Notes under the pieces: model-generated
Databases searched by the model: none
What the model was told of the DNA's origin: nothing
Seen by the model: the letters and a program-made list of their open reading frames with translations, nothing else
Assembly: GCA_951640165.1 (NCBI GenBank)
Contig: OX621250.1
Span: 8,494,001-8,558,000, forward strand
DNA length: 64,000 bases
Direction of reading: 5' to 3'
DNA from: Pseudoips prasinana
Taxonomy: Eukaryota > Arthropoda > Insecta > Lepidoptera > Nolidae
Part shown: positions 1 through 9,526 of the stretch, in pieces
Numbering within the stretch: the first letter of the stretch is position 1
How the letters are laid out: every line of letters begins with the position of its first letter
Position numbers and translations under genes: made by a program

Positions 1-114
1 TTATTATTTCAATTTATTATTTTTTCTATTGTATAATTTAATTGATATGTATTCTATACGGATTCAAACACAATGCAAATTGTTAATGAGTAAATAAATA
101 AATAATAATAAATC

Positions 115-310
115 TAACAACGAAAATTGGTTTTAACGAGATTTAGTTAGTAGTTTTTTTTTAATGCGTCATAAATCGTAAGCCGCAATTTACCTTTCAT
201 TTAATCAACTGAAATACTTGCTCCTACGGAACCCTTCATGGGCGAAGCCGACTCGCTTGTCTGGTTTTTTAAAATCTACGTGAATAAAACCATTTTAATT
301 TTATTTTATT
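115..310 (-). repeat. Fragment of GGGTTCCGTA-type dispersed repeat plus a LINE 3' terminus
   Basis: Positions 115-270 are the reverse complement of part of the complete element at 14191-14783: they share the AACGAAAATTGG block, the long T/A run and the end near CTACGGAACCCTTCATG. The next ~40 bases (TCTACGTGAATAAAAACC-like, then TTTTATTTTATT) match the 3' terminus of the LINE whose tail is at 47293-48615. The same junction recurs at 29367-29672, so the join predates duplication of this block. Confidence 0.7.
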
Positions 311-333
311 AGGCCCTTCTGTGTTCATTTTAT

Positions 334-504
334 TTATTTGAGGTCGTTCATATTTGTTTCACCGCTTTCATCATCATCATGCCTGTCGAATAAAGTCGGC
401 AGCCTTGCAAAATTGGACATGCGATGATCGCCACGCTTGGCAGACGGGTTAGCGATCGCAGTTTGATTGTCAGAGTTCTCAGAGAGACGCTGCTTGCTGC
501 CCAT
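334..504 (-). CDS. Small ORF of 56 codons in a cDNA-like repeat, copy A
   Basis: I do not recognise this protein. The ORF starts at ATG (502-504) with MGSKQRLSENSDNQ, contains a basic stretch SAKRGDHR followed by ARLPTLFDRHDDDES, and ends in NMNDLK at TAA 334-336. It is hydrophilic, with no signal peptide or membrane segment. Upstream on the minus strand, 505-826 looks like an unspliced leader; downstream lie AATAAA-like signals and an A-rich stretch (310-333), so the whole resembles a retroposed mRNA. A second copy at 29693-29863 keeps exactly the same length with about seven amino-acid differences. This could be a host retrocopy, a small ORF of a transposable element, or chance. A longer frame starts at a non-ATG codon at 537. 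Confidence 0.4.
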   Translation of the reverse strand: MGSKQRLSENSDNQTAIANPSAKRGDHRMSNFARLPTLFDRHDDDESGETNMNDLK

Positions 505-826
505 TGTCTGGCCAATATTCCCTAGGGATGACTTCAACGACGAGGTGTTTTCACATCAACTTTTATATATTATACATATATTGATGTAGTTTTAAAATTA
601 TTTCGATGTCCGGACTAGATTTCCACTAAAATGTATACAACTAAGTTCTAGGGAGTAATTTAGTTCACATCACCAGTCTGGCACTTAATTTCCGTGGTCA
701 CTGGCGGCCTCGCTCGTCGACTGACGGAAATCGTCGGCACTTCATAGCATTTACTCTCTTACACTGAAATAATGACACAACTTCATTCGCCCCAAAACAA
801 AAACAGAACGTCAAAAGTTTGAGGCC
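505..826 (-). other. Leader-like sequence upstream of the 56-codon ORF
   Basis: This stretch is conserved almost base for base with 29864-30185 and lies directly upstream of the ORF on the minus strand. It includes a TATA-rich block (about 555-590) and a GC-richer part (690-745). No splice-like boundary separates it from the ORF. It may be the 5' UTR of a retroposed transcript; that role is inferred only from position and from conservation between the two copies. Confidence 0.35.
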
Positions 827-899
827 TTTGTCGGAGTTGTTTGTGCGGGTATTCAAATTACAAAATTAAATTTTTCAAATTCAAATTAGGAAGGAATTA

Positions 900-1183
900 A
901 ATCAGGAAGGATATACTTTATTGCACACAGAAACATAAATTTAAGTAAATTGTTACAAACAGAAATGACATGAGGCGGGTTTATTGCATTAATACATTTT
1001 CTTTCAGCAAACCATTAGGAAAGTGAGGTTTTTATATTATGGGTACAAGCAATGTACAAATAAATATTATATTTTTTATAATATTTATTAATTTTTTATA
1101 TTATAATATTAAATAAATAGATAATCACCTTGGAGGGTTAAAAGGAAAATAAAAATAAGTGAACTTTTTGTTTAATTGTACCT
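900..1183 (-). repeat. LINE 3'-UTR-like remnant
   Basis: A TACTTTATTGCACACAGAAA start is typical, on the minus strand, of a LINE end with an AATAAA-like signal. The stretch 943-1070 recurs at 14034-14160 and 30425-30560. No coding sequence remains. The R1-like LINE begins directly after it. Confidence 0.5.
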
Positions 1184-1535
1184 ATATCATCCTCATCCTT
1201 TTTTTTTTTTTGTTAAGGCAGGGGGGATGCCTTCGCATGCCACCCGCAAAAAGTGTCTGCGGGTGGGTATGTCGGACTTGCACCGACTAAACCTACCTGC
1301 CGACTGCCGTGGACTTCTCTTGGCGCCTGATGGGGGAGTCCCGGGAACGCTGGTATGCTGCTCCGGTACCCCTTTGCGCCATGTCCCAGATGGTCGGGAC
1401 ACGTACCCTGGGAGGGCTCTTTTGGATTGCCCTCCCCTATTGCCGACTCCTGCCAGTACGGCACAGCGACTGCGCCACAAACAGATCGCTGTCATCCCGG
1501 AGCCGCTTGTACGTGGCGGCAGTAGAGGACACTTC

Positions 1536-4500
1536 TCACACTGCCACCGCGGCCCCGAGGGGAGTTGGGCTAACGGCTGCCACCGCCACCCCGACGTCTC
1601 CTCCGCCTACGAGCGGGATCGGCTCGTTCCCGATCCCTTTCGGCGGCCTCCTTCTGCAGCAAAACTGCCTCACAGAAGGAGACCACGGCGTCCCATTGGT
1701 GGAGTCGCCAGCCAGCATCGCATACACGACTGCTGGCGGCGAAAGATCCCGTCCGATCTCAGCGACCAGAACTCCTCTCTCGGCCTCCCAGGCCGGGCAC
1801 TCCTCCAGCGTATGCTGGGCAGAGTCCAGGTCGCTCCCGCAATGGTGACAATGTGTCGTCGCTTCTCGGCCGATCCGGCACAGATACTCACCGAAACACC
1901 CGTGTCCGGTGAGTATCTGAGTCAGTCTGTAGGTGACGTAACCGCCCCTCCTTCCCACCCAGGCCTCGAGGTGAGGCAGGATAGCACCGACGGCACGTTG
2001 GCGCGCGTTCAGGCGCAACTCCAGCCGTGCGCGCCACTGTGTTAGTACGCGCCGGTGTGCATCCCGCCTATAGGCAATGAGCGTCTGCTCTGGCGCCTTA
2101 CCGCTCTCCCGGCGGACGCGGATCTCGGTGTAAACCGTCGCGTCTACTGCCGCCAGGAGATCAAACGGCGGGAGGCGCGCCAGGAGTGTCGCCGCCTCAA
2201 AGGATACCGTTCGGTATCCTCGTGCGATCCGTATGGCCACCACACGCTGCAGGCTGCTCATAATAGCTCTGCAGCGGGAGGCGCCCGTCAGGCGTTCAGA
2301 CCAGACGGGTGCCCCATAAAGGACCATGGATCGCACGACACCTCCGTAGAGGCGGCGAACTTCTTCCCTGGGACCCCCGAGGTTCGGCGAAAGCCGGTGT
2401 AACGCACCGGTTACCCGCCGCACTCGGGGGGCCAGACGCTCGAAATGCTCCTCGAAGCTCCATCGGCTGTCTAGGGTGAGGCCCAGGTACTTCATGTACC
2501 ACCCCACCCTGACCTCTGCGTCACCTTCACGCATCGACATACTGGGTGGTTCCTCCCTACGGCGTAAGCCGTGGAACCATAGCGCCTCGGTCTTGTGAGG
2601 CGCTACCTGAAGGCCCAGTCTCATTATGACCTCGACGACACATGCGACACCGAGTTCGGCGAGCTGTACCGCCCGCTGGAAACTTACCTCCCGGGCCCTG
2701 ACGAGCGTGTCGTCCGCATAGCAGACGACACTCACCCCGGGAGGACCGCATCGTACGCGAGGCTCCATAGCAGAGGTCCTAACACGGACCCCTGAGGAAC
2801 CCCGCAGGAGAGCTCCCTCTGGAACTCAGTCCCGTTCCGACCGACGAATTTAATCGTCCTGTCGCGCAAATATGCCCCGACTATACCACGGAGATAGGGA
2901 AGCATGTTATGATGGACCAGTGCCTCCCGTATCGCCCGCCAGGGGACGGAGTTGAAGGCGTTGACGATTTCTAAGCTCACCGCCAACGCCATCCGAACGG
3001 CGGGCTCCGACAGGGCGCGGACGCGGTTAATCGCGTCCAGCGTCGAACGTCCCTGCCGGAAACCGAACTGGTTGTCTGCTAAGTCGGGGCCAACGCGCGA
3101 CAGATGCTCGCTGAGACGGGCGGCTATGACACGCTCAAAGAGCTTGCCCGCCTCGTCCAGTAAGCAGATTGGTCGGAACGCCGAGGGAGAATGGGCGGTC
3201 CTGCCCGGCTTCTGCAGAAGCACTAGCCTTGCCTCTTTCCAGCAGATGGGGAACACGACACTACGGAGGCAGCTGGTGAATAGTTGCCTTAACCGATCCC
3301 CCACGACTGCCTGGGCGCAAACCCATGCCCGATGCTATCTCATCCGGGCCAGGGGCGGTATTTCGGGCCGGAAGTCACCGTACTGCTCGGTCCAACTCCC
3401 CCTCCGTCACCTCCAGCTGGTCGTCCCAATCATGGTACGACGGTGACGGGGGGTCCGAGGGACTGTCCTGGACCCTAGGGAAGAGGGTGTCCACCACCCT
3501 CCTCAGGAAATCCGGGTCCAGGGTACTCGTCAACGGAGGGACCCACGATCTGAGCTTGCCCAGTACCATTTTGTACGGGCGCCCCCATGGGTCCCTATCC
3601 AGTCCCTCGATGAGTTCGTTCCAGGACCGAGCGTTGGCTTCCGCTATCGCAACGGATAGCGCCTTGACGGCGACTTGATACGCCCTGTGCACTCCGGCAG
3701 CCTCTTCGGCATTGGCTCGCCTCCTCCGACGGGCCCGCTGGTGTCGGTGACGCGCTGCAACATACTCCGAGCGGAGTCGCGCGATTTCGGCCGACCACCA
3801 ATACTGCGAGCCTCGTCTGTCACCCGGACGGATCCGGGGCATCGACGTGTCGCAGATGCGAGACATGATGCCCCGGAACCAGTCCGCTTGTAAATTGGAA
3901 TCGGACGGGATCCTCTCTCCACCCTCACTCGCCCCCCAGGCGATGGCGACGGCGGCAGCCGTCAGCATGTCGCGGTCCAAGCGGCGTATGCATTAACGCC
4001 GCTTGGACCGACAAACTAACACTACTGCGGTCAGGGCCACGCTGAAAAGTATGTGTCGGTGGTCCGACAGCGTGGCAATTTCCTCCGCAACTCTCCACCC
4101 CGAGACCAGGTGCATGGCCGAGGGAGTCGCACACGTCAAGTCGACGATCGACTCCCCCTGCCACCGCACACAGGTGCTGACTGAACCCCGATTTAAAAGA
4201 CGGAGGTCCAGTCCGGCGGCCCATTCCAGCAGTGACTCCCCTCGAACGTCGTCCCGGGTATCGCCCCACACACCAGAGTGAGCGTTAAAATCGCCCAGGA
4301 TGAGTACCGGACGGGACTGGTAAGAGCTAATATGGCTCGTTAGCCCGTCTAGGTACGCCTCAAAATTTGCGAGGCCGCAATTCGGGGAGATGTAGCAGCC
4401 CACCACGACTGCTGGTCCCCACTCCACGACAACGAATTCGGGCCCTTTGGCCAGGAGTGTGCAATGGGGGTCACTTTCCCCCCCTGCCCAATAAATGGCG

Positions 4501-4646
4501 ACGAGGCCCCCATCCGCCCCGAACCAACGAGGGTGGTCGGGAACGGAGTGAGGCTCCGCCACTATCGCTAGGGCAACCGAACGCTCAGCAATCGTCTGCG
4601 CAAGAAGAGCTTGCGCAGCGATGCAGTGGTTCAAGTTGCCTTGCAA
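1536..4646 (-). pseudogene. R1-like LINE ORF2 (APE endonuclease + reverse transcriptase), broken
   Basis: This is the polyprotein that nicks the target and primes reverse transcription. The endonuclease (about 4646-3993) starts LQGNLNHC and contains SVALAIVAEPHS, the catalytic LILGDFNAHSGVWGD and the terminal LSDHRHILF. A TAA at 3993-3995 interrupts the frame; the same frame resumes and runs to 3375. Frameshifts follow near 3370 (before NTAPGPD), near 3310 and near 2765. The RT domain keeps FGFRQGRSTLDA, a palm motif altered to VSLEIVNAFNS where FDIxxAFxx is expected, GVPQGSVLGPLLW and the active-site CYADDTLV (about 2700). The C terminus has the R1-style HCHHCGSDLDSAQHTLEEC, then stops at 1536. 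With one stop and three frameshifts it cannot make an active protein. Confidence 0.88.
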
Positions 4647-4670
4647 AATAAGTTGGGGGGGAAAGAATGT

Positions 4671-5638
4671 TTAGACCTCCATAGACACCCCACCGGGGCC
4701 AGAGCCCGGATTGTTGGACCGCGACGATGTAGGAACGGACGTGGCAGGACGTCCCGCTCCCTTCCTCTTTGGTGGCGTACACCTACCGCTGCCCAGTCGA
4801 TGGTTTGCCGGCCTGCCAAGGTCGGCACACACCACGCAAGTAGGGGCGCGCGCCGTGCATTCCTTCGCTTTGTGGCCTTGTTGGCCACAGACGAAGCACG
4901 ACGCGCTCCGGTCGCACCCTGTGCACCGAGCTCTGACATGCCCCTTCTCCAGGCAGCGGTAACACTGGAGAGCTCTGGGTGGAAGCACCACTACCCGGAC
5001 CGACATCCAGCCCACTAGTACCCGGCCGATTACAGCTAATTTGCGGGCGGCCACAAGTGGGCACTGAACCCACGCCGAACCTAAGTCCGACGGGGAGAAC
5101 CGAATTTCGCCGACTTTCACGTCGGCGACGGCACATCCCCCCGCCGTGGCTAAAGTTTCTGCCACTTCGGTGGGGTCGGCGGAGTCGTCCAGGTCCATCA
5201 CCCGGAGCTCTCCCATTGCGACAGAGTGCGCCACCACCGCATCCGTCTCGGCTAAGGCTTCTCTTAGCCGAGTAGTGAGGGCCTCCGCCTTCGCGGACCC
5301 CTCTGGACCAGGGATCCTCAAAATAAGACCCCCGGTCAAAGCCCTCTTGAGGCGAAGGCCAGCCTCCAGGCCAAGGTCCTGCAATTGGACCTTGGTCCTT
5401 GCCACCTTCATGACCTCAGCCATGGTAGTGGTCGAGGTCGACGGCAGGTTAATCGTCACTACCGCGGACGGTGGAGGTCGCGGCAGTGCGATAGGCCTCT
5501 TTGGAGGTGGAGGCGGCGGTGGCTGATTAAGGCTGGCAGCCTTTGCCCTAGCCTTTCGCCCCACTACTTGCGCCCAGGTGCCTTCGGCTGGCGGTGGAGG
5601 CGCAGTCGGCGCCAGCTTTGCTGCAGCCCGAGCCGCAG
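4671..5638 (-). pseudogene. R1-like LINE ORF1 (gag-like, three zinc knuckles), 5'-truncated
   Basis: The nucleic-acid-binding ORF1 protein of an R1-group LINE packages element RNA in the RNP. The frame is open from the element's 5' edge, with an alanine/proline-rich start and the motif GTWAQVVGRKA, down to TAA at 4671-4673. Counted from the GTG at 5564, three Cys/His knuckles lie at about residues 201-214 (CYRCLEKGHVRARC), 223-236 (CFVCGQQGHKAKEC) and 243-262. The region before them is the usual central domain. No internal stop is visible, but the N terminus is missing. ORF2 follows in the same frame after a single stop codon, which is unusual because R1 ORFs normally lie in different frames. 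Confidence 0.85.
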
Positions 5639-5639
5639 C

Positions 5640-5900
5640 ATATCATCCTCATCCTGATCATCATCATCATATCAGCCGAAAGACATCTACTGCTGGATAA
5701 AGGCCTCCCCGAAGACCCTTGCAAGATCGTCGGTCCACCTTGTAGGGGTCCACCCACGCTGCATCTTTCGGTGCGTGGTCGCTACTCGAGAACCTCTCTG
5801 TCCCAGCGGCCAGCGGGTCTATGTGCCCCGCTCACTACCACTTTAGTTTGGCAATTCTTTGGGCTATCTCGGCTACATTGGTTTGCCTGCGGATTTTTAT
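5640..5900 (-). mobile_element. RTE-type LINE 3' end (copy A)
   Basis: Read on the minus strand this is the terminal coding part and tail of an RTE-type LINE: fragments of GEAF-QQW-SFG, then a stop and repeated ATGATG, which appears on the plus strand as ATCATCATCATATCAGCCG. It is out of frame and 5'-truncated. Parallel copies are at 14815-15070 and 30623-30885, with related ends at 41520-41840, 46331-46473, 49062-49231 and 52228-52360. It was the insertion target of the R1-like LINE. Confidence 0.7.
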
Positions 5901-6342
5901 GTAAAGTAAAATTTACAAACCTAAGGTATAATTTTTGATCTTCATAATACATATAACTAAAATACCCCAAGAGGACTTTTAATAAAGGTTCTAATTAAAT
6001 AGGGCTTATAGAGGTCGTGGATTATTAGAGTCCTGCGGTATTTTAATCGTTGTTATAGTTATTGAAAATCATATATTTAGTTGAGAATAAAGACCCTCTT
6101 CTATTCCCTAATTAATACAATTTTGTACTAAACTTTACATTGTAAAATAATGATCATAGATCGTTCAAATTCATTATAGTACTGCTGTTGTCAGAATCCA
6201 AAAACTCACCGCGCCGCTTTGAACAAAAATCAAGAACGCGAACTCAGATATTATATTTATGTCTACTTATTCAACTCACTCTTTATAAAGCTCAGCGATT
6301 ACCCTACAGCCATTTTTTCACAAATTTACATATGTACATAGA
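5901..6342. repeat. Non-coding body of composite repeat, copy A
   Basis: This AT-rich sequence is repeated nearly unchanged at 15071-15769 (interrupted by a SINE) and 30886-31321, with the shared landmarks CCCCAAGAGGACTTTTAATA and GGTCGTGGATTATTAG. I see no ORF or RNA structure of note. It is probably LINE-derived or intergenic DNA carried along in a duplicated block. Confidence 0.6.
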
Positions 6343-6481
6343 TACAGACGCCAGCACATCCAGCTTCCCCAATCTGTCAAATTTCTTTTATACATTTTCA
6401 ACGTTATCACAATAGCGTAAGGTTCACTTTCAATTGGGGAAATTTGACAGATTGGGGTAGCTTGATGTGCTGGCGTCTGTA
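6343..6481. mobile_element. TA-flanked MITE with ~40-bp terminal inverted repeats (copy 1)
   Basis: Starting after TA, CAGACGCCAGCACATCCAGC runs into CCCCAATCTGTCAAATTT. The right arm is the inverted counterpart, ending GTGCTGGCGTCTG before TA. About 40 bp of arm enclose ~55 bp of AT-rich loop, with no coding capacity. The TA duplication points to Tc1/mariner-type mobilisation. Other copies: 15770-15908, 31322-31460, 57516-57654. Confidence 0.85.
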
Positions 6482-6482
6482 C

Positions 6483-6545
6483 ATATAGACTCACGCCTGT
6501 TTCCCAGAGGGGTAGGTAGAGACAATGGACTTCCATTTGTCACGA
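6483..6545 (-). repeat. LINE 3'-end fragment (AYPSGKQA tail)
   Basis: CTCACGCCTGTTTCCCAGAGG and the following bases are the reverse complement of the last codons ([12 protein letters not shown], stop) of the LINE tail seen intact at 52445-52742 and 55220-55708. Only ~60 bases remain here. Confidence 0.75.
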
Positions 6546-7339
6546 TGTCACGATTATTACTATATTAAACTATGTTAGCACCTCACGTCAGTTTTAATAA
6601 TAATACGAAAATTGTCTTTTGGTTTCCAGTATATAATAGAAGTTAATCTTATTTAGGTGTATTTTATAACTAGATGGTAGACACATTATTTAGTTTTATG
6701 CGCAAATTAATCTCCTTTTGAATTTATTGCGGTAAAACAAGAGTCCTAAAACGAAAAACGAGGCAACTCAACTGCTGGGTGAAATGGGTGTATCCCCTTT
6801 AGCAGTTTAATCTTTCGAAGAAATATATTTTCCTTTTTACAGAGTTGGGTGATGGATGAGTTAGGCTAACTTATCACTCAGTTAGGCGAAGGGAACTATA
6901 AATATGTTTTCTAACTACATTTTGGGTTGTATAATTCTTTTTATTTAACTCGGCGTTCGTCGCACTCCTATAAGCAACACTTTTGCTCGCTACGGGTGAA
7001 AAATACCCCTTTTTTTAATCGCGTACCAAATGATTGTTTTGTATTATAAATATTATTAATATTTTTATCCCTGGAAGATGTTTAGTTGAATGTTAAATAA
7101 AAGTTAGCAGTCATCGCTAACTGTATTTATTAAACATTCAGGTGAAAGCTACAATTATGTGTCAAAAAGTCAAATTTTTGGGTGACTACTACCAAAAATA
7201 TTAAAAAATGTTTATCGTAAAAATATTTTAATCTTATATCTTAATTTTTTTTTATAAAATAGTTTTAGTTTTTACTTAGGAACTTAAATAATAAACATTT
7301 ATTATATCTTACTTCTCAAAACCTACTTTGAAATAACAA
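6546..7339. other. AT-rich stretch without a recognisable feature
   Basis: I see no credible coding region, tRNA-like box or strong inverted repeat. There are short A/T runs and scattered stops in all frames. Confidence 0.6.
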
Positions 7340-7907
7340 AATAACGCAACAATCAGTCTAATAGTTAGGAACATTAGATTATTTATAATGATTATTCAAT
7401 TTTCTGTATGCATTCAGAGCATACAGGCAAAGAATGCTCTCTGCGCAACATTTTCTAGCAGCTTTGGCAACACGAATTTGTTTTTCTATCTTTTTTGGGT
7501 GGACTAACTTGGCATCTTTACGTGGCACACCATTTTCTTGATATCATTGACATTTCATTTGCGGGTTCATTATTTGGCGGCTCTCCGTCCATAGTTTAGT
7601 ACTAAACGAAGTATGATCAGTAATGTCTTATAAAATACACAAACTACTAGATACTAACTATAAATAATTCTAAAACTTTCTAACATTTGACAATGTCCTG
7701 AGTTCTAACTTATATCCTGCCTAGTCACCTAACCACCTAAACTTCATAGATAAAAAAGTAAATAATTATGTTCAACGCCAGAAATTAATGAACTGATTTA
7801 AATCTCGTTATAATTAACGTGACATGACCTATGTTTAGTTTCAAGACACATGTCGTGACGGAGCTATCATAGCATTTAATTAAATTGTGTAAGCCATAGT
7901 TAAGTTT
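7340..7907. repeat. Left part of mariner-containing repeat (occupied copy)
   Basis: This stretch is the inverted counterpart of about 27170-27710 (shared: GCATTCAGAGCATACAGGC, and GACATGTCGTGACGGAGC on the complementary copy). It is interrupted after 7907 by the I-type LINE and resumes at 13388. Its own origin is unclear and no ORF is convincing. Confidence 0.75.
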
Positions 7908-7908
7908 T

Positions 7909-8014
7909 TTTTTTTTTTTTCAGTTGCGCGCGAGACGCCGACGCGAGCGCACGTAGTTTGGTTACTCCGTATCGCTTAAGTCAAGTTTTTTCCGAGTACC
8001 CTCATAAGTTGAGA
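7909..8014 (+). promoter_or_regulatory. 5' UTR / presumed internal promoter of the I-type LINE
   Basis: I- and jockey-type LINEs drive transcription from a promoter at the start of the element. Here the first non-T bases are CAGTTGCGCGCGAGACGCC, resembling a TCAGT initiator, followed by a CpG-rich 40-bp stretch (7921-7960) that contrasts with the AT-rich surroundings. The promoter role is inferred from family biology; no start site can be proved. About 12 T residues precede CAG beyond what the target site contains. Confidence 0.45.
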
Positions 8015-9526
8015 ATGGAAGAAAAAAATGACGGAAATAAAGCGGAAAACAATGTGTTGGAGTTTTCTAGTATCTTTACGGGTGAGACTAGTAATAGTAG
8101 TAACCGGAATGATTGTGAGATGGATAGTGGAAGTATTGCTGAAAAAAGGGCCCGAGAAAAAAGTGATGAAAGCAGCGAAGATGGTTTTATAACGGTGATC
8201 AGAAGGCGACCCAAACGTCTTTTAAGGAGTGAATCTGGAATCGAAGGCGAATCGGGAAAGGGGATAAGAGAGGAAAATATAGAAGGTACATATAAAGTTT
8301 GCTTAACATCCCTAAAAGTCTTACCCAAACAAATGGCATTAGCAAAATTATTGAAAAATGAAAATATAAATAACATTCTGAGAATCAACTATAAGAGTCC
8401 CTACAAGGTGTTAATACAAGTTGCTAATAAAGAAGACGGAGAAAAATTAATCAAATGTCAGAAGTTCGTTGATTTAGAAGTAAGGGCTCAATTTGTTAAC
8501 CAACTAAGCTTATCTTACGGAATAATTAAGGGTGTAGATTTGGAACTGAGTGAGTCAGAGATATTAGACACATTAGAGAGTCCATGCAAAATATTATCAG
8601 TTAGAAGATTGAGGCGTATCAGCCAGGATAGGGAGTGGGTGGACAGTGAGACTGTGCGTGTCTGTTTTGAGAACCCGACATCTCCAGAGTTTATTCTTGC
8701 CTATGGGTGCCGTTTTCGAGTAGAACGATGTGTGTTTCCTGTCTCTCAATGCTCCGCCTGCTGGAAATTCGGGCATATAAAGAAATTCTGCCCAATAAAA
8801 AAGATTCTGTGTCCTAAATGCGGCAAGGAACATGATAATTGTGAAACAGACAGAATTGTATGCCCCAATTGCAAAGGACCTCACATAGCACTTGACAAGA
8901 CGTGCCCTGCCTTCCTGAAAGAAAAAGAAATTCGGACTCTGATGAGTGCTGAGAATATTTCCTATAGAGAAGCCCTCCAAATATATCTTAAGAACAACAA
9001 TAAAGAAAGCACTTTTGAAGCAATTGAAGTTTCTGATAAAAAAACGGGAGAGAATCAAGCTACTTTTAAAAAGACCTACAGTAGTGCTGTGCAATCAACA
9101 GTTACACAAGAGGTATTAATTAATGAAAATATATGCAGACAAAACGAAAGTTTGGGCAACACACAAATACAAAAACAGAAGGCGAAAAGATTGAAGAAGC
9201 AAAATAAAAATAAAGATGGGCGAGATAATCAAACTACATTTATGGAAACAGAGTGGGAAACTTTTTCTATGGAAGATGAGATGAGTGTAAGTAATCAGGA
9301 AAATGGGCAATCGAGAAAAGAAGAAGGTGAAAAGAAGAAGAAAAGAAAATTCAGATTTCAAGAAATATTTTTCAAAATTAAAGAAATAATTTGTTCAGAG
9401 AAAGGATTTGAAGAAATAATTATGTCGGTGTTGAAAGTAATATTTGAGGAATGCAAGGTATTTGTTAAGGATTTTTTTATTGGAGGAAATTTATGTCAAT
9501 GGTTGTTTAAGTCTGAAAATGAATAA
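8015..9526 (+). CDS. I-type LINE ORF1 protein (gag-like RNA-binding)
   Basis: This is the nucleic-acid-binding protein that forms the retrotransposition RNP. I chose the ATG at 8015 (context GAGAATGG), giving 503 residues; the frame opens earlier at a non-ATG codon (7958). The N terminus is acidic and serine-rich. A middle domain (about residues 90-230) precedes three Cys/His knuckles: about residues 246-259 (CSACWKFGHIKKFC), 266-276 and 283-297 (CPNCKGPHIALDKTC), followed by the KEKEIRTLMSAENISYREAL helix common after knuckles in I/Nimb-type ORF1. The C terminus is a long lysine-rich stretch. No stops or frameshifts occur. The last eight bases overlap the ORF2 start (ATGAATAA). Confidence 0.9.
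   Translation: MEEKNDGNKAENNVLEFSSIFTGETSNSSNRNDCEMDSGSIAEKRAREKSDESSEDGFITVIRRRPKRLLRSESGIEGESGKGIREENIEGTYKVCLTSLKVLPKQMALAKLLKNENINNILRINYKSPYKVLIQVANKEDGEKLIKCQKFVDLEVRAQFVNQLSLSYGIIKGVDLELSESEILDTLESPCKILSVRRLRRISQDREWVDSETVRVCFENPTSPEFILAYGCRFRVERCVFPVSQCSACWKFGHIKKFCPIKKILCPKCGKEHDNCETDRIVCPNCKGPHIALDKTCPAFLKEKEIRTLMSAENISYREALQIYLKNNNKESTFEAIEVSDKKTGENQATFKKTYSSAVQSTVTQEVLINENICRQNESLGNTQIQKQKAKRLKKQNKNKDGRDNQTTFMETEWETFSMEDEMSVSNQENGQSRKEEGEKKKKRKFRFQEIFFKIKEIICSEKGFEEIIMSVLKVIFEECKVFVKDFFIGGNLCQWLFKSENE

Larger units (their letters stand above)
1184..5655 (-). mobile_element. R1-like non-LTR retrotransposon, 5'-truncated and degenerate, with TSD
   Basis: The element body is 1200-5639 on the minus strand. 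Its poly-A end is the T run at about 1199-1211. The 16-bp direct repeat ATATCATCCTCATCCT flanks it at 1184-1199 and 5640-5655. ORF1 (zinc knuckles) and ORF2 (endonuclease, reverse transcriptase, C-terminal CCHC-like motif, no RNase H) are in the order and of the style of R1-group LINEs. ORF1 is open through the 5' boundary without a start, so the copy is 5'-truncated. Two shorter relatives lie at 41305-41473 and 59268-59919. The element is visibly more GC-rich than its surroundings. The target is the TCATCATC-rich tail of another LINE. Confidence 0.9.

Noticed and set aside
1176..2045. 289-codon plus-strand ORF
   Set aside because: It is the antisense of the GC-rich ORF2 of the R1-like LINE; no family features. 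The same applies to plus-strand frames at 2595-5526.
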